Notes under the pieces: model-generated
Database searches by the model: none
Seen by the model: the letters and a program-made list of their open reading frames with translations, nothing else
Told to the model about the DNA's origin: nothing
Assembly (NCBI RefSeq): GCF_014284175.1
Contig: NZ_JACOGA010000011.1
Location: 62,001 to 126,000 of the forward strand
Length of the DNA: 64,000 nt
Direction of reading: 5' to 3'
DNA from: Affinundibacterium flavidum
GTDB lineage: Bacteria > Pseudomonadota > Gammaproteobacteria > Burkholderiales > Burkholderiaceae_D
Position numbers and translations under genes: made by a program
Part shown: piece by piece, positions 47,084 to 56,344 of the stretch
How positions within the stretch are numbered: the stretch's first letter is position 1
Layout: each line of letters begins with the position of its first letter

Positions 47084-47605
47084 TTAGTCATCATAGGCAG
47101 CGATATCGGCCAGGAATTTCTCTAAAAATAAACAAGCGCGAATGTCTAGTGCCGCTGCTTGGAAATCCCCATCAGCTATCGCCGCCCCCGCTTTTGTCGT
47201 TTGCGTTCTCAAACCCGCTTGCACTTCTTTTTCTAGCTGCATCATGGCAGTCATATCGTTACTGTGCCGGGCATCATCGAAGGCTTCGCGCCATTCCATT
47301 TGCTGCATTAAAAAACTCGCAGGCATGCTGGTGTTCGATTCCGTTTGTAAATCAACGCCATGTAAATGACACAAATAGGTCGCGCGTTTGAGTGGATCTT
47401 TTAAAGTTTGATAAGCTTCATTGGCTTGCGTCGCCCATTGCATCGCCACACGCTTTTCTGCATCGCCCGCTTGTACAAATTTATCCGGGTGGACAGTGGA
47501 CTGCACTTCGCGATATGCGGTATCGAGTTTTGTACGGTCTAGTTCGAAGCTGGTCGGTAAATTGAACAGCGCGAAATGATTCTGCATGGGATTTTGCATG
47601 GTCAT
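47084..47605 (-). CDS. hscB: Fe-S assembly co-chaperone HscB
   Basis: About 173 residues from ATG 47605. A TTG at 47617 is in frame. The J domain has the VHPDKFVQAGDAEKR signature, and the C-terminal three-helix domain that binds IscU follows (about 90-170). It stimulates the HscA ATPase. It lies between iscA and hscA, 81 bases before hscA. Confidence 0.94.
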   Translation of the reverse strand: MTMQNPMQNHFALFNLPTSFELDRTKLDTAYREVQSTVHPDKFVQAGDAEKRVAMQWATQANEAYQTLKDPLKRATYLCHLHGVDLQTESNTSMPASFLMQQMEWREAFDDARHSNDMTAMMQLEKEVQAGLRTQTTKAGAAIADGDFQAAALDIRACLFLEKFLADIAAYDD

Positions 47606-47623
47606 GAATATCGTCAAGCCTGC

Positions 47624-47947
47624 TTAAATACGGAAGCTCTCGCCACAACCGCATTCGTCTTTGACATTAGGATTGTAGAACTTAAAGCCTTCGTTCAAGC
47701 CTTCGCGCGCGAAGTCTAATTCCGTGCCGTCAATGTAAGGCAAACTCTTAGGATCGACGAACACTTTTACGCCGTGGGTCTCGAAGATTTGATCTTCGTT
47801 ACCGACTTCGTCGACATATTCCAATTTATACGCCATGCCTGAGCAACCCGTGGTACGAACGCCGAAGCGCAAGCCTATGCCTTTGCCGCGACGTTCCATA
47901 TAACGAATGACGTGTTTTGCTGCTTTTTCTGTCAGAGTAATCGCCAT
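47624..47947 (-). CDS. iscA: Iron-sulphur assembly protein IscA
   Basis: 107 residues of the A-type carrier family. The three conserved cysteines are in [10 protein letters not shown] and CGCGESF. It carries clusters from IscU to target proteins. Length is typical for IscA rather than for ErpA or SufA, and context supports this. Confidence 0.96.
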   Translation of the reverse strand: MAITLTEKAAKHVIRYMERRGKGIGLRFGVRTTGCSGMAYKLEYVDEVGNEDQIFETHGVKVFVDPKSLPYIDGTELDFAREGLNEGFKFYNPNVKDECGCGESFRI

Positions 47948-47996
47948 GATCTATCCAAATTGCGCTAAAACTGCGCGAAAAATAAGTTGAATAAAA

Positions 47997-48383
47997 TTAT
48001 TCAGCGCTATGTTTGTTTTTGTAATCGAGTACAGCTGCTTTGATCGCATCTTCTGCCAAAATAGAGCAGTGGATTTTGACCGGTGGCAATGCCAATTCTT
48101 CAGCGATTTCGGTGTTCTTGATGCTCAAAGCTTGATCTAAAGTTTTACCTTTAACCCATTCTGTGACCAAAGAAGATGAAGCAATCGCGGAGCCGCAGCC
48201 ATAGGTTTTAAACTTGGCATCTTGAATCACGCCATCTGCGCCAACTTTAATCTGCAATTTCATCACGTCGCCGCAAGCAGGTGCACCAACCATGCCAGTA
48301 CCGACAGTGTCATCACCTTTTTCAAACGCGCCAACATTACGTGGATTCTCGTAGTGATCCAATACTTTTTCTGAATATGCCAT
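47997..48383 (-). CDS. iscU: Iron-sulphur cluster scaffold IscU
   Basis: 128 residues. The three cluster cysteines are in APACGD, TYGCGSA and KIHCSIL. The HscA recognition loop LPPVK is intact. It is the scaffold for [2Fe-2S] and [4Fe-4S] building. It follows iscS by 25 bases. Confidence 0.97.
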   Translation of the reverse strand: MAYSEKVLDHYENPRNVGAFEKGDDTVGTGMVGAPACGDVMKLQIKVGADGVIQDAKFKTYGCGSAIASSSLVTEWVKGKTLDQALSIKNTEIAEELALPPVKIHCSILAEDAIKAAVLDYKNKHSAE

Positions 48384-48408
48384 GATGTTTCCCTCTTAAA
48401 TTAGTTAA

Positions 48409-49677
48409 TTAATGCGCAGCCCATTGGATGGTAGAAATATCGATGCCATCTTTATACATGTCCCACAATGGTGACAATTCGCGCAATTTGCCGACTTTGG
48501 ATTTCAAGAGTTCTATCGTGAAATCGATGTCTTCTTCTGTCGTAAAACGACCAATGGTAAAGCGAATCGAGCTATGCGCTAATTCATCGCTACGACCCAA
48601 AGCACGTAAAACGTAAGACGGTTCCAAACTGGCAGAGGTACATGCTGAGCCAGACGATACCGCAATATCTTTAATCGCCATGATCAAAGATTCGCCTTCG
48701 ACATAATTGAAACTCACATTCAAATTATGTGGAACGCGGTGATCCATGTCGCCATTGATGTAAGTTTCTTCGATCTCGCTTAAACCTTTTGCTAAGCGAT
48801 CACGCATAGCGCGAACGTGGGCTAATTCGCTAGTCATTTCTTCTTTAGCGATGCGGAAGGCTTCGCCCATGCCTGCGATTTGATGCGTCGCCAAAGTGCC
48901 TGAGCGCAAGCCGCGTTCATGACCGCCACCGTGCATTTGCGCTTCTAAACGTACGCGTGGTTTGCGACGTACATACAAAGCACCTACGCCTTTCGGACCA
49001 TAAGATTTGTGAGCAGAGAAAGAGACTAAATCGACTTTGACTTTTTCCAAGTCGATGTCAACTTTGCCCGTTGCTTGTGCTGCGTCTGAATGGAAAATAA
49101 TGCCTTTTTCGCGACACAATTCACCGATTTCGGCAATCGGTTGAATCACGCCAATTTCATTATTGACCCACATGACAGAAACCAAAATCGTATCAGGACG
49201 AATAGCTTCTTTTAATTGCTCGATTGAGATCAAACCATTGTCTTGTGGTTGCAGATAAGTCGCTTCAAAACCTTGACGCTCTAATTCACGCACTGTGTCC
49301 AACACTGCTTTGTGCTCGGTCTTCACGGTAATGATGTGCTTGCCTTTGCCTTTGTAAAACTGTGCCGCGCCTTTTAAGGCGAGGTTATTACTTTCTGTCG
49401 CGCCAGAGGTCCAGATGATTTCACGGGAATCCGCATTCACCAGTGCAGCAACATGACCACGTGCCGCTTCAACAGCTGCCTCCGCATCCCAGCCGTACGC
49501 ATGACTGCGTGAAGCAGGGTTACCAAATTGCGCGCGCAAATACGGGATCATCACGTCGGCAACGCGTGGATCAACCGGGGTCGTCGCGGAATAATCCATG
49601 TAGATAGGAAAATGCGGTGCTTTCAGCGTGTCGATCAAAGTTTTTGTTAATGGTACGGATGTAGTTGCGGCAGTCAT
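48409..49677 (-). CDS. iscS: Cysteine desulfurase IscS
   Basis: 422 residues. A PLP enzyme that passes sulphur from cysteine to IscU and to tRNA thiolation enzymes. The PLP lysine is in [12 protein letters not shown] and the catalytic cysteine in [14 protein letters not shown]. The N terminus is about 17 residues longer than E. coli IscS, whose start aligns near [16 protein letters not shown]. The extension ([18 protein letters not shown]) may mean an in-frame start further in, but none is obvious. Confidence 0.97.
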   Translation of the reverse strand: MTAATTSVPLTKTLIDTLKAPHFPIYMDYSATTPVDPRVADVMIPYLRAQFGNPASRSHAYGWDAEAAVEAARGHVAALVNADSREIIWTSGATESNNLALKGAAQFYKGKGKHIITVKTEHKAVLDTVRELERQGFEATYLQPQDNGLISIEQLKEAIRPDTILVSVMWVNNEIGVIQPIAEIGELCREKGIIFHSDAAQATGKVDIDLEKVKVDLVSFSAHKSYGPKGVGALYVRRKPRVRLEAQMHGGGHERGLRSGTLATHQIAGMGEAFRIAKEEMTSELAHVRAMRDRLAKGLSEIEETYINGDMDHRVPHNLNVSFNYVEGESLIMAIKDIAVSSGSACTSASLEPSYVLRALGRSDELAHSSIRFTIGRFTTEEDIDFTIELLKSKVGKLRELSPLWDMYKDGIDISTIQWAAH

Positions 49678-49692
49678 TCAAAACTCCAAATT

Positions 49693-50175
49693 TTAGGAAA
49701 TGGTGCGTTCGGCGTGTCCGTGACGAACGATAACAATAGGTTTATCTTGGGCTTTTTGTTTTTGTTGGTTGACCAAGTCTTGCAGAGAAACAGAGTCTAA
49801 ATAATCGACCATCTTGGCGTTCAAAGTCGCCCACAAGTCATGTGTCATGCAGTGGATGCCATTGTCGTGATCACTGCCATGGCAATTGCCTTTGCTGCCG
49901 CATTGAGTTGCATCAAGTGGTTCATCGACCGCGATAATAATATCCGCCACCGTCACATTTTGCGCTTTGCGGGCGAGATTGTAACCGCCGCCTGGGCCTC
50001 GTACGGATTCGACGATTTCATGGCGACGCAATTTGCCGAATAATTGCTCAAGATACGATAAGGAAATATCCTGGCGTTGGCTAATGCCTGCCAGCGTGAC
50101 CGGTCCATTGTCTTGACGTAAGGCAAGATCGATCATGGCTGTGACAGCAAATCGGCCTTTAGTGGTTAGACGCAT
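49693..50175 (-). CDS. iscR: Fe-S cluster-responsive regulator IscR
   Basis: 160 residues of the Rrf2 family. A winged helix at the N terminus (GRFAVTAMIDLALRQ, ISLSYLEQLFGKLRRHEIVESVRGPGGGYNLAR) is followed by the cluster-binding cysteines. The spacing here is C-x5-C-x10-C-x2-H, five residues longer in the second gap than in E. coli IscR (C-x5-C-x5-C-x2-H). It represses its own operon when loaded with [2Fe-2S]. Confidence 0.95.
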   Translation of the reverse strand: MRLTTKGRFAVTAMIDLALRQDNGPVTLAGISQRQDISLSYLEQLFGKLRRHEIVESVRGPGGGYNLARKAQNVTVADIIIAVDEPLDATQCGSKGNCHGSDHDNGIHCMTHDLWATLNAKMVDYLDSVSLQDLVNQQKQKAQDKPIVIVRHGHAERTIS

Positions 50176-50231
50176 GAGTCAATACTCCAAACTTGTTTAG
50201 TGATGCTGGGTAAGAGTGATGAATAAACTTT

Positions 50232-50256
50232 AATCCCGAGCATTTGACTCAAGTAT
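50232..50256 (-). promoter_or_regulatory. IscR type 1 operator
   Basis: On the minus strand the 25 bases ATACTTGAGT-CAAAT-GCTCGGGATT match the type 1 IscR consensus (ATASYYGACT, five bases, AGTCRRSTAT) at about 19 positions. The site starts inside the -10 box and covers the start site, as expected for repression by holo-IscR. Confidence 0.75.
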
Positions 50257-50280
50257 AGCAAACTTGAGTAATCTTGTCAG
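50252..50280 (-). promoter_or_regulatory. isc operon promoter
   Basis: On the minus strand, CTGACA (-35, 50275-50280) and TATACT (-10, 50252-50257) are separated by exactly 17 bases. Each matches the sigma-70 consensus at 5 of 6. Initiation near 50245 gives a leader of about 70 bases before iscR. An inverted repeat, ACTCAAG and CTTGAGT (50247-50253 and 50263-50269), overlaps it. Confidence 0.7.
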
Positions 50281-50361
50281 GTACTACCTGTTTTTACAAA
50301 AGTGAAGGACTGTGCGGGAGGGGAGGCGAACTTGTTGGTTCGCCTCTATGGGAAATATGGC

Positions 50362-52488
50362 TTAGAAGTCGAACTGTGCTGAGATTTTATAAGTACGCGG
50401 TGCGCCTGGGAATAAATAGCCACCCAAACTTTGCGTTACATCACGCCAGTAGAATTTATTGAAAGCATTGTTGATATCGAAGCGGAAAGTGCTGACGATG
50501 CCGTTAACTTGTGTTGTGTAGCGCGAGCCAAGATTAACGACGTTATAGCCAGGCACCGTGACTTTGTTATCAGGGCTAAACGATTTGCTGCCTGAATATT
50601 GCCAGGATGCGGTCAAGTGCGCGCCATTTAAGATGCTTGGTGCGTAATCGGTGTAGATCGTGGATTTGAAACTCGGCACATTGGTCACGCGTTTGCCGTC
50701 TATTGTCGCATCGCCCGTATTATTTTGACGCGCATTAATTACAGTCGCACTGGCGCCAAGTGTCCAGTCTTTGCTTAAATTGCCTTGTGCTGATAACTCC
50801 AGTCCGCGATGCTCGGCTTCTCCTGCGCTCACATAATAATTGGCAGCGTTGGTGTATTCCAAAGGTTTGGTGATACGGAATAGTGCGCCAGAGAAATTGA
50901 AGTCACGGTTTAATGCTGCTTTGAAGCCGACTTCAACTTGCTTGGATTTGCTGGCGTCGAGCATAAGATTTTCATTTTTGGTGCCAAATGGCGCTACGCC
51001 GCCATGCTCTAAGCCCTCGCTTGCGCTGATATACGTGCTCATCGCATTGCTAAGTTTAAATACTAATGCCAGGTTGGGTAAGTTATAGCTTTGCTCAAAG
51101 TCGGGGCTGCCTGCTTGCGCGCGATCCACCTTGACGTGGCGCAGTCCTACATGTAAATCGAATTCCTTGCTTAAGCTGATAATGTCTTGTGCGAAGAGCG
51201 AGGCTTCTTTGTCGGTGCGGCGCAAAGAAACAGCTCCCGTTTTGCCATTCGTTGCTGGTACTGCGGCGGGGTGAAATAAATTGCTGCTACCAGCGTAGTC
51301 GTACACATAGTCACCAAAATAATCGCGACGTTGAGAGTTGCTTAAGCCGATTGCCAACTTATGCTGAACATCGCCAATGCTGAATTTGCCGTTGAGTAGA
51401 GCTTGCGCACCACGTAATGATTTGGACTCGTTCAAACTGCGGTAGTCGTACACGTCGTAATCACCATTGGCGCAATAGCCAGGATACAGGTCTTGCGCGC
51501 CGCAGCCGTAAGGAAATGCCGTGTAATCATCGCGCTTGAATTCGTGATGATTGCCAGAGATAGCGGCGGTCCAGTCACTGTTGAGTTGATACTCAAAGCG
51601 CAAACCGATATTGCGATTGGTCGTATCAACTGGTTTTGCCCATTTTTGATCGTTCAACATCAAGTCGGCGGAAATGCCACGTGGCAGATCGGTGCCATTA
51701 AATAATTGAAATCCCGGCACAGATAATTGTGATTTATGTTGATGGTCGAGATCGATCTGGAATAGGGCTTGCGGGCTAATTTGCCAGTCAAATGCGGCGG
51801 ACACAAATTGACGTTCACCATCGGCGCCTTTGACGTAAGAGCGTAATTTTTCACCTGCCGCGTTGATGCGATAACCGAATTGTTTGTCATCGGATTTGCC
51901 GCCGAGATCGACCGCGCCATACAAAGTGCCGCGTTCGCTGGCTTCCAAAGTGATGGTGCGCACTGCAGTATTGCTAGGGCGTTTCGTTACATAATTTAAG
52001 ATGCCGCCAGGCGTCGTAAAGCCTGCTTGCAAGCCGCTGATGCCTTTTAGAATTTCCAAGCGCTCTTTATTTTCTAAAGGGATGGAGGCGTCGCCCGGAA
52101 TTGCAAATCCATCTTTGCGATAACTCGATGCATTGTCGAGCGCAAAACCGCGAATGGAAAATTGTTCTGCATAGCCGATAGCGTTGTAAGCTTCATTTAC
52201 GCTAGCATCGAATTTCATGGCGTCGGTGGTTTGGCGGATTCGCAAATCTTGCAATTGGTTTGCCGAAAAAACCGTGATGGAGAGTGGGGTGTCTTGCAAC
52301 GCAGTTTCAATAAATCCACCGACTTTGCTTGTGTCTGCTTTGCTGCTTCGACTGCCGCTAATCACTACTTCTTGCAAAGTCTGCTCTTTGCTTTGGGCGT
52401 GGGCTGCAGAGGAAATGGTAAGCACCTGCGCGACTGCGCTGGCAATTAGACTGAGTTTGAAATAGATGCGAAAACGTGGATTCGACAT
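50362..52488 (-). CDS. TonB-dependent receptor, probable thiamine or thiamine-precursor transporter
   Basis: 708 residues from the ATG giving MSNPRFRIYFKLSLIASAVAQ. A signal peptide ends near SSAAHAQ. Plug blocks are FIETALQDTPLSITVFSANQL and RLEILKGISGLQAGFTTPGGILNYVTKRPS. The barrel ends ISAQFDF. By sequence it belongs to the siderophore-receptor-like group (FhuA/FpvA type). However, a TPP riboswitch lies directly upstream, so the substrate is more likely thiamine or a related compound. No iron-box was seen. Confidence 0.85.
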   Translation of the reverse strand: MSNPRFRIYFKLSLIASAVAQVLTISSAAHAQSKEQTLQEVVISGSRSSKADTSKVGGFIETALQDTPLSITVFSANQLQDLRIRQTTDAMKFDASVNEAYNAIGYAEQFSIRGFALDNASSYRKDGFAIPGDASIPLENKERLEILKGISGLQAGFTTPGGILNYVTKRPSNTAVRTITLEASERGTLYGAVDLGGKSDDKQFGYRINAAGEKLRSYVKGADGERQFVSAAFDWQISPQALFQIDLDHQHKSQLSVPGFQLFNGTDLPRGISADLMLNDQKWAKPVDTTNRNIGLRFEYQLNSDWTAAISGNHHEFKRDDYTAFPYGCGAQDLYPGYCANGDYDVYDYRSLNESKSLRGAQALLNGKFSIGDVQHKLAIGLSNSQRRDYFGDYVYDYAGSSNLFHPAAVPATNGKTGAVSLRRTDKEASLFAQDIISLSKEFDLHVGLRHVKVDRAQAGSPDFEQSYNLPNLALVFKLSNAMSTYISASEGLEHGGVAPFGTKNENLMLDASKSKQVEVGFKAALNRDFNFSGALFRITKPLEYTNAANYYVSAGEAEHRGLELSAQGNLSKDWTLGASATVINARQNNTGDATIDGKRVTNVPSFKSTIYTDYAPSILNGAHLTASWQYSGSKSFSPDNKVTVPGYNVVNLGSRYTTQVNGIVSTFRFDINNAFNKFYWRDVTQSLGGYLFPGAPRTYKISAQFDF

Positions 52489-52562
52489 GATGTGCTTTTC
52501 TACTTGGTTACGTCTGGATGAACCGAGCAAAAAAGAGGGCGGATGAGCAGAGTCATCTTGCG

Positions 52563-52644
52563 CTTCCCTTCGCTGGCATTATCCAGATCAGGTTCAAGGG
52601 ACTATCTCACCCATACCGAAACGTACAGGACCCCTAGCGAAGGC
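52563..52644 (-). ncRNA. TPP riboswitch (THI element)
   Basis: On the minus strand, CTTCGCTAGGGGTCC begins the P1-P2 side, GGTATGGGTGAGATAGTCCC and TTGAACCTGATCTGGATAAT are the conserved core, and GCCAGCGAAGG closes P1 (52568-52574 with 52636-52642). It lies about 75 bases upstream of the receptor start. High thiamine pyrophosphate should lower receptor expression. Confidence 0.95.
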
Positions 52645-52741
52645 GCGACTTTAACATAAAACCGCTTTGAGCGCCTTGTGTTGGAAGGTGCAATGACATG
52701 CGATGTTTATATAGTGTATTTGCGATGTATTTGCGGAAATG

Positions 52742-52769
52742 AAAAAAGCCTTGTATTTCTACAAGGCTT
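52742..52769 (-). terminator. Terminator after the tRNA-Asn pair
   Basis: On the minus strand, AAGCCTTGTA and TACAAGGCTT form a hairpin followed by T residues, just downstream of the tRNA ending at 52776. Confidence 0.8.
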
Positions 52770-52775
52770 CTTATT

Positions 52776-52851
52776 TGGCTCCTCGACCTGGACTCGAACC
52801 AGGGACCTGCGGATTAACAGTCCGTCGCTCTACCAACTGAGCTATCAAGGA
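52776..52851 (-). tRNA. tRNA-Asn (anticodon GTT)
   Basis: 76 bases including encoded CCA. The acceptor stem TCCTTGA pairs with TCGAGGA. The anticodon loop is CTGTTAA, giving GTT. The T loop is GGTTCGAGTCC. Second of two identical copies in the transcript. Confidence 0.97.
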
Positions 52852-52915
52852 ATAGAAGGTTCGCTTCTAAACTTTTATTGCACTACATCTCTATTTCTAG
52901 AGCTACAAAATTCTG

Positions 52916-52991
52916 TGGCTCCTCGACCTGGACTCGAACCAGGGACCTGCGGATTAACAGTCCGTCGCTCTACCAACTGAGCTATCAAGGA
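52916..52991 (-). tRNA. tRNA-Asn (anticodon GTT)
   Basis: Identical in all 76 bases to the copy at 52776-52851, including encoded CCA. The two are separated by 64 bases and share a downstream terminator, so they are probably one transcript. Confidence 0.97.
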
Positions 52992-53165
52992 ACAGAGACA
53001 AACATTATAGGGATGTTTCCTAAACTTGTCAAAAGTTTTTGCGCTAAATGCGCTTTTTTACCTTGAATTTTGGCTTCGTAATTTAAGGTGACTTATACGC
53101 AAATGCTTTGCGGGTGGGCTTTTCCTGCAATCATCTTTTAATTTTAAGGATTGAAGATTTTTGAC

Positions 53166-54560
53166 TCAAGCTTTTGGCGCCAGCATTAATTGTGGGTCAA
53201 CCCAGCGCTCAAAGTCGATTTCCGTCACAAAACCTAAAATCATCGCAGCTTCACGTAAAGAACATTGGTGGCTATGTGCATATTTTGCAATTTGTGCCGC
53301 TTTGTCGTAACCGATATGGGGTGTTAGTGCTGTCACGAGCATGAGCGAATTGTTGAGTAATTTATTAATACGTTCTGATTTAACTTGAATGTTAATTAGG
53401 CAATGTGTGGTAAAACTATGCATGGCGTCGCTGAGCAGGCGTATGCTATCTAAGCTATTAAGTGCGATTAGAGGCTTATATACATTCAGCTCAAAGTGCC
53501 CTTGACTTGCAGCAAAACCAATCGCCACATCGTGTCCCATTATTTGAGCACATACCATGCTGAGCGCTTCTATTTGTGTCGGGTTCACCTTGCCCGGCAT
53601 GATAGAGCTGCCTGGTTCATTCTCCGGTAATTGCAGTTCGCCCAGACCTGCACGTGGACCGCTAGCCATTAATCGTATGTCGTTTCCGATTTTGGTCAAC
53701 GCGATCGCTAACATTTTTAACGCCCCATGAAAAGCAACAATCCCTTCATGTCCGGCCATAGCGGCGAATAAATTGTTGGCTGGAGTGAAAGGCAGCGAAA
53801 ATTTTTCGGTTAATAATTGTGCGACTTTGGTTCCAAATTCAGGATGCGTATTTAATCCGGTGCCCACAGCAGTCCCACCAATTGCCAGTTTATAAATGCC
53901 TGGTAATGATTGAAGCAAAGTGTTTTTGCACGAGTCTATTTGTGCTACATAGCCGCTGAATTCTTGCCCTAAGGTGATGGGGGTCGCGTCTTGTAAATGG
54001 GTGCGACCTATTTTGATGACGTCTTTGAATTCAACAGATTTATTCTGCAAATTTTTATGCAAATATTCTAAAGCGGGAATCAATTTTTGTTGGGTTTGAA
54101 GCGCGATCGCGACGTGCATGGCGCTAGGAAAGACATCATTTGAAGACTGCCCTAAATTGACTTCGTCATTCGGATGTATTTTTTTCGCGTTCACATCTAT
54201 TTTCTGCAGTGCCGTGCTTGCGAGATGGGCGACTACTTCGTTGACATTCATATTGCTTTGCGTGCCAGATCCAGTTTGCCAAACAGAAAGCGGAAATTCT
54301 TGATCATGCTGCCCATTCGCGATTTGCAAAGCTGCTGTCGCAATGGCTATTGAGCGCACCAGAGAAATCCGTTGTACATCGTGATTGGCGCCCGCTGCGG
54401 CCCATTTGATTACCGCTAAAGCGTGGATGATTTCGAGAGGCATACGTTGCTCGCCGATGGCAAAAAAATGCAGGCTACGTGCGGTCTGTGCACCCCATAA
54501 AACATCGCTGGGCACTTCAATATTTCCAAAGCTATCTGTTTCAATACGCGTTGTTTGCAT
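53166..54560 (-). CDS. fumC: Class II fumarate hydratase
   Basis: 464 residues from the ATG after AGGAG. An upstream in-frame start at 54608 lacks a site. It interconverts fumarate and malate. It is iron-free, oxygen-stable and tetrameric. Signature GSSIMPGKVNPTQ is intact. TGSGTQSNMNVNEV and GRTHLQDATPITLGQEFSGY are the other two active-site blocks. Confidence 0.96.
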   Translation of the reverse strand: MQTTRIETDSFGNIEVPSDVLWGAQTARSLHFFAIGEQRMPLEIIHALAVIKWAAAGANHDVQRISLVRSIAIATAALQIANGQHDQEFPLSVWQTGSGTQSNMNVNEVVAHLASTALQKIDVNAKKIHPNDEVNLGQSSNDVFPSAMHVAIALQTQQKLIPALEYLHKNLQNKSVEFKDVIKIGRTHLQDATPITLGQEFSGYVAQIDSCKNTLLQSLPGIYKLAIGGTAVGTGLNTHPEFGTKVAQLLTEKFSLPFTPANNLFAAMAGHEGIVAFHGALKMLAIALTKIGNDIRLMASGPRAGLGELQLPENEPGSSIMPGKVNPTQIEALSMVCAQIMGHDVAIGFAASQGHFELNVYKPLIALNSLDSIRLLSDAMHSFTTHCLINIQVKSERINKLLNNSLMLVTALTPHIGYDKAAQIAKYAHSHQCSLREAAMILGFVTEIDFERWVDPQLMLAPKA

Positions 54561-54734
54561 GGTGACTCCTTTGGATGGGTGTCTTGGGCTATGAGTGGGT
54601 TTTTGCAACGCTAACTTATATTATCGTTCGATATTAAACATCTCGAGTTAAGGTCTTATGTGCGTTAGGGCACCGACCACAAACTTTACTTCAGCTTTAA
54701 TGACGCTACATTGACTTTTGTGAAGGAAATTATC

Positions 54735-54893
54735 GTGAGTATTGTCACTATTTTATTAATTGTTTTAATCCTGATGTTGGTCGGTGCATTTCCCCGATGG
54801 CCGCATAGTCGTGATTGGGGTTATGGGCCTAGCGGCGGATTGGGGTTGATTTTTGTGATTTTGTTGATCTTGTTGTTGATGGGGCGTATCTAA
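54735..54893 (+). CDS. DUF3309 small membrane protein
   Basis: 52 residues from GTG 54735, which follows AAGGA. A TTG at 54711 would add eight residues. Two hydrophobic helices flank the family hallmark PRWPHSRDWGYGPSGGLGL. The family is widespread in proteobacteria and of unknown function, sometimes linked to stress-inducible small membrane proteins. Confidence 0.85.
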   Translation: MSIVTILLIVLILMLVGAFPRWPHSRDWGYGPSGGLGLIFVILLILLLMGRI

Positions 54894-54939
54894 GTGCCAG
54901 ACCTGTATGCGTTCACACATAAAAATGGATGAGTAGTTT

Positions 54940-56136
54940 ATGTTGCCAATGTTACCTTTAGAGACTGTTGTTAGTGAAAATAGCAACGGTGTTTCAGATG
55001 CTGAGATTGCCAGTACTATTCTGACCTCAGATAAAACACCAGAAACTTTACCAATTCATGTGAATGCGCGAGGTCTCGCGTTGGGCTTGATCGCAAGTGT
55101 TACTTTTATTTTCGCGCTCCAATGGGCGCAAAAATTTTTAGTGCCACTTATCTTGGCAATCTTCATTGCTTACACAATTAATCCATTAGTGAAGGCCTTG
55201 CAAAAACTGAAATTGCCGCGTTTGCTGAGTACGGTATTGGTCACCATCGGCTTGCTATCGAGCGGAATTGGAATTGCCATTGCCTTGCAGGGCGAATTTG
55301 TCTCGATAATTGAAGCCTTGCCCGAAGTTAGTCATAAATTATCCCGTTTGATAGAAACCGCGCCCAATGGACAACCGGGTGCATTGGAACAAATGCAAAG
55401 TGCTGCTACCGAAATTGTGCGTGCTGCGAATTCTGGATCGAGCCCTGTTCGGCCTGTGAAGAAAGCAGTGGTGGCTGAGGTTGCCGGTTTTAAAGTCATC
55501 GATTGGGTATGGGCAGGCTCATTAGGTATGCTGGGCTTTATTGGTCAAGCCACCATGGTGATATTCCTCGTGTTTTTTCTATTGGTATCGGGCGATACAT
55601 TCAAACGAAAATTGGTGAAGCTTACGGGACCATCTTTGCATCAAAAGAAAATTACGGTTCATATTTTGGATGAGATCAATACGTCGATCCAAAATTATAT
55701 GTTCATGTTGTTAGTGACGAATCTGATGCTGGCCTTGTGTATGTGGCTGATGTTACATCTGCTAGGAGTAGAAAATGCAGGCGCGTGGGCAGTCGCCGCA
55801 GGCTTGTTACATATCATGCCTTATTTCGGCTCCTTAATTGCCACAGCGGTCATAGGCTTGGCGGCATTTTTGCAATTTGAATCTCTACAAATGCTTTTGT
55901 TGGTCGCCGGATTGACGATAGGTATTGCTAGCTTGATCGGTACTGTGGTCACGACGTGGATGACAGGTCGTATTGCCAAAATGAATTCTGTTGCAGTATT
56001 TGTCAGCCTTTTGTTTGGAGCCTGGCTGTGGGGCGTGTGGGGGATGTTGCTAGGAGTGCCTATGATAGTGATTTTGAAGGTGGTGGCTGAACGTCTGGAA
56101 GGCTTGGAGTTCGTCGCAGAATTGCTGGCAGAATAG
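54940..56136 (+). CDS. AI-2E family transporter (PerM-like)
   Basis: 398 residues with about seven or eight membrane helices and a central soluble segment (about 120-190). Family blocks include FLVPLILAIFIAYTINPLVKAL, LHIMPYFGSLIATAVIGL and FGAWLWGVWGMLLGVPMIVILKVVAERL. Members export or exchange small molecules, and some are sodium/proton antiporters. The substrate is unknown. It lies 46 bases after the DUF3309 gene and may be co-transcribed. Confidence 0.9.
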   Translation: MLPMLPLETVVSENSNGVSDAEIASTILTSDKTPETLPIHVNARGLALGLIASVTFIFALQWAQKFLVPLILAIFIAYTINPLVKALQKLKLPRLLSTVLVTIGLLSSGIGIAIALQGEFVSIIEALPEVSHKLSRLIETAPNGQPGALEQMQSAATEIVRAANSGSSPVRPVKKAVVAEVAGFKVIDWVWAGSLGMLGFIGQATMVIFLVFFLLVSGDTFKRKLVKLTGPSLHQKKITVHILDEINTSIQNYMFMLLVTNLMLALCMWLMLHLLGVENAGAWAVAAGLLHIMPYFGSLIATAVIGLAAFLQFESLQMLLLVAGLTIGIASLIGTVVTTWMTGRIAKMNSVAVFVSLLFGAWLWGVWGMLLGVPMIVILKVVAERLEGLEFVAELLAE

Positions 56137-56152
56137 CTGAGATAAAACATTT

Positions 56153-56176
56153 TACTGATTAAATGTACAGTATAAT
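56153..56176 (+). promoter_or_regulatory. LexA (SOS) box and -10 of uvrB
   Basis: TACTG-ATTAAATGTA-CAGTA (56153-56172) is a perfect match to both half sites of the E. coli-type SOS box (CTG-N10-CAG, extended to TACTG and CAGTA). A TATAAT at 56171-56176 overlaps its end. It lies 172 bases upstream of uvrB, a known SOS gene. Confidence 0.8.
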
Positions 56177-56344
56177 ATTCTGGCGCGCTGCACACCTAAA
56201 AAGTGAACGCGGTTGTGATGCCATCAACCCCGGGTGATTTGCCAATCCATCTATCATTTCCATTGAAGCGCCTTGTTTTGAGCTCGTGTTAAGATAGTTG
56301 GCTATTGGCATTTCCTCCCGTTTGCCTTATTCAAAGGTTTTTTC

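Noticed and set aside
52563..52644. Cobalamin riboswitch before the TonB-dependent receptor
   Set aside because: A common control for such receptors, but the conserved core (GTGAGATAGTCCCTTGAACC) is that of the TPP element.
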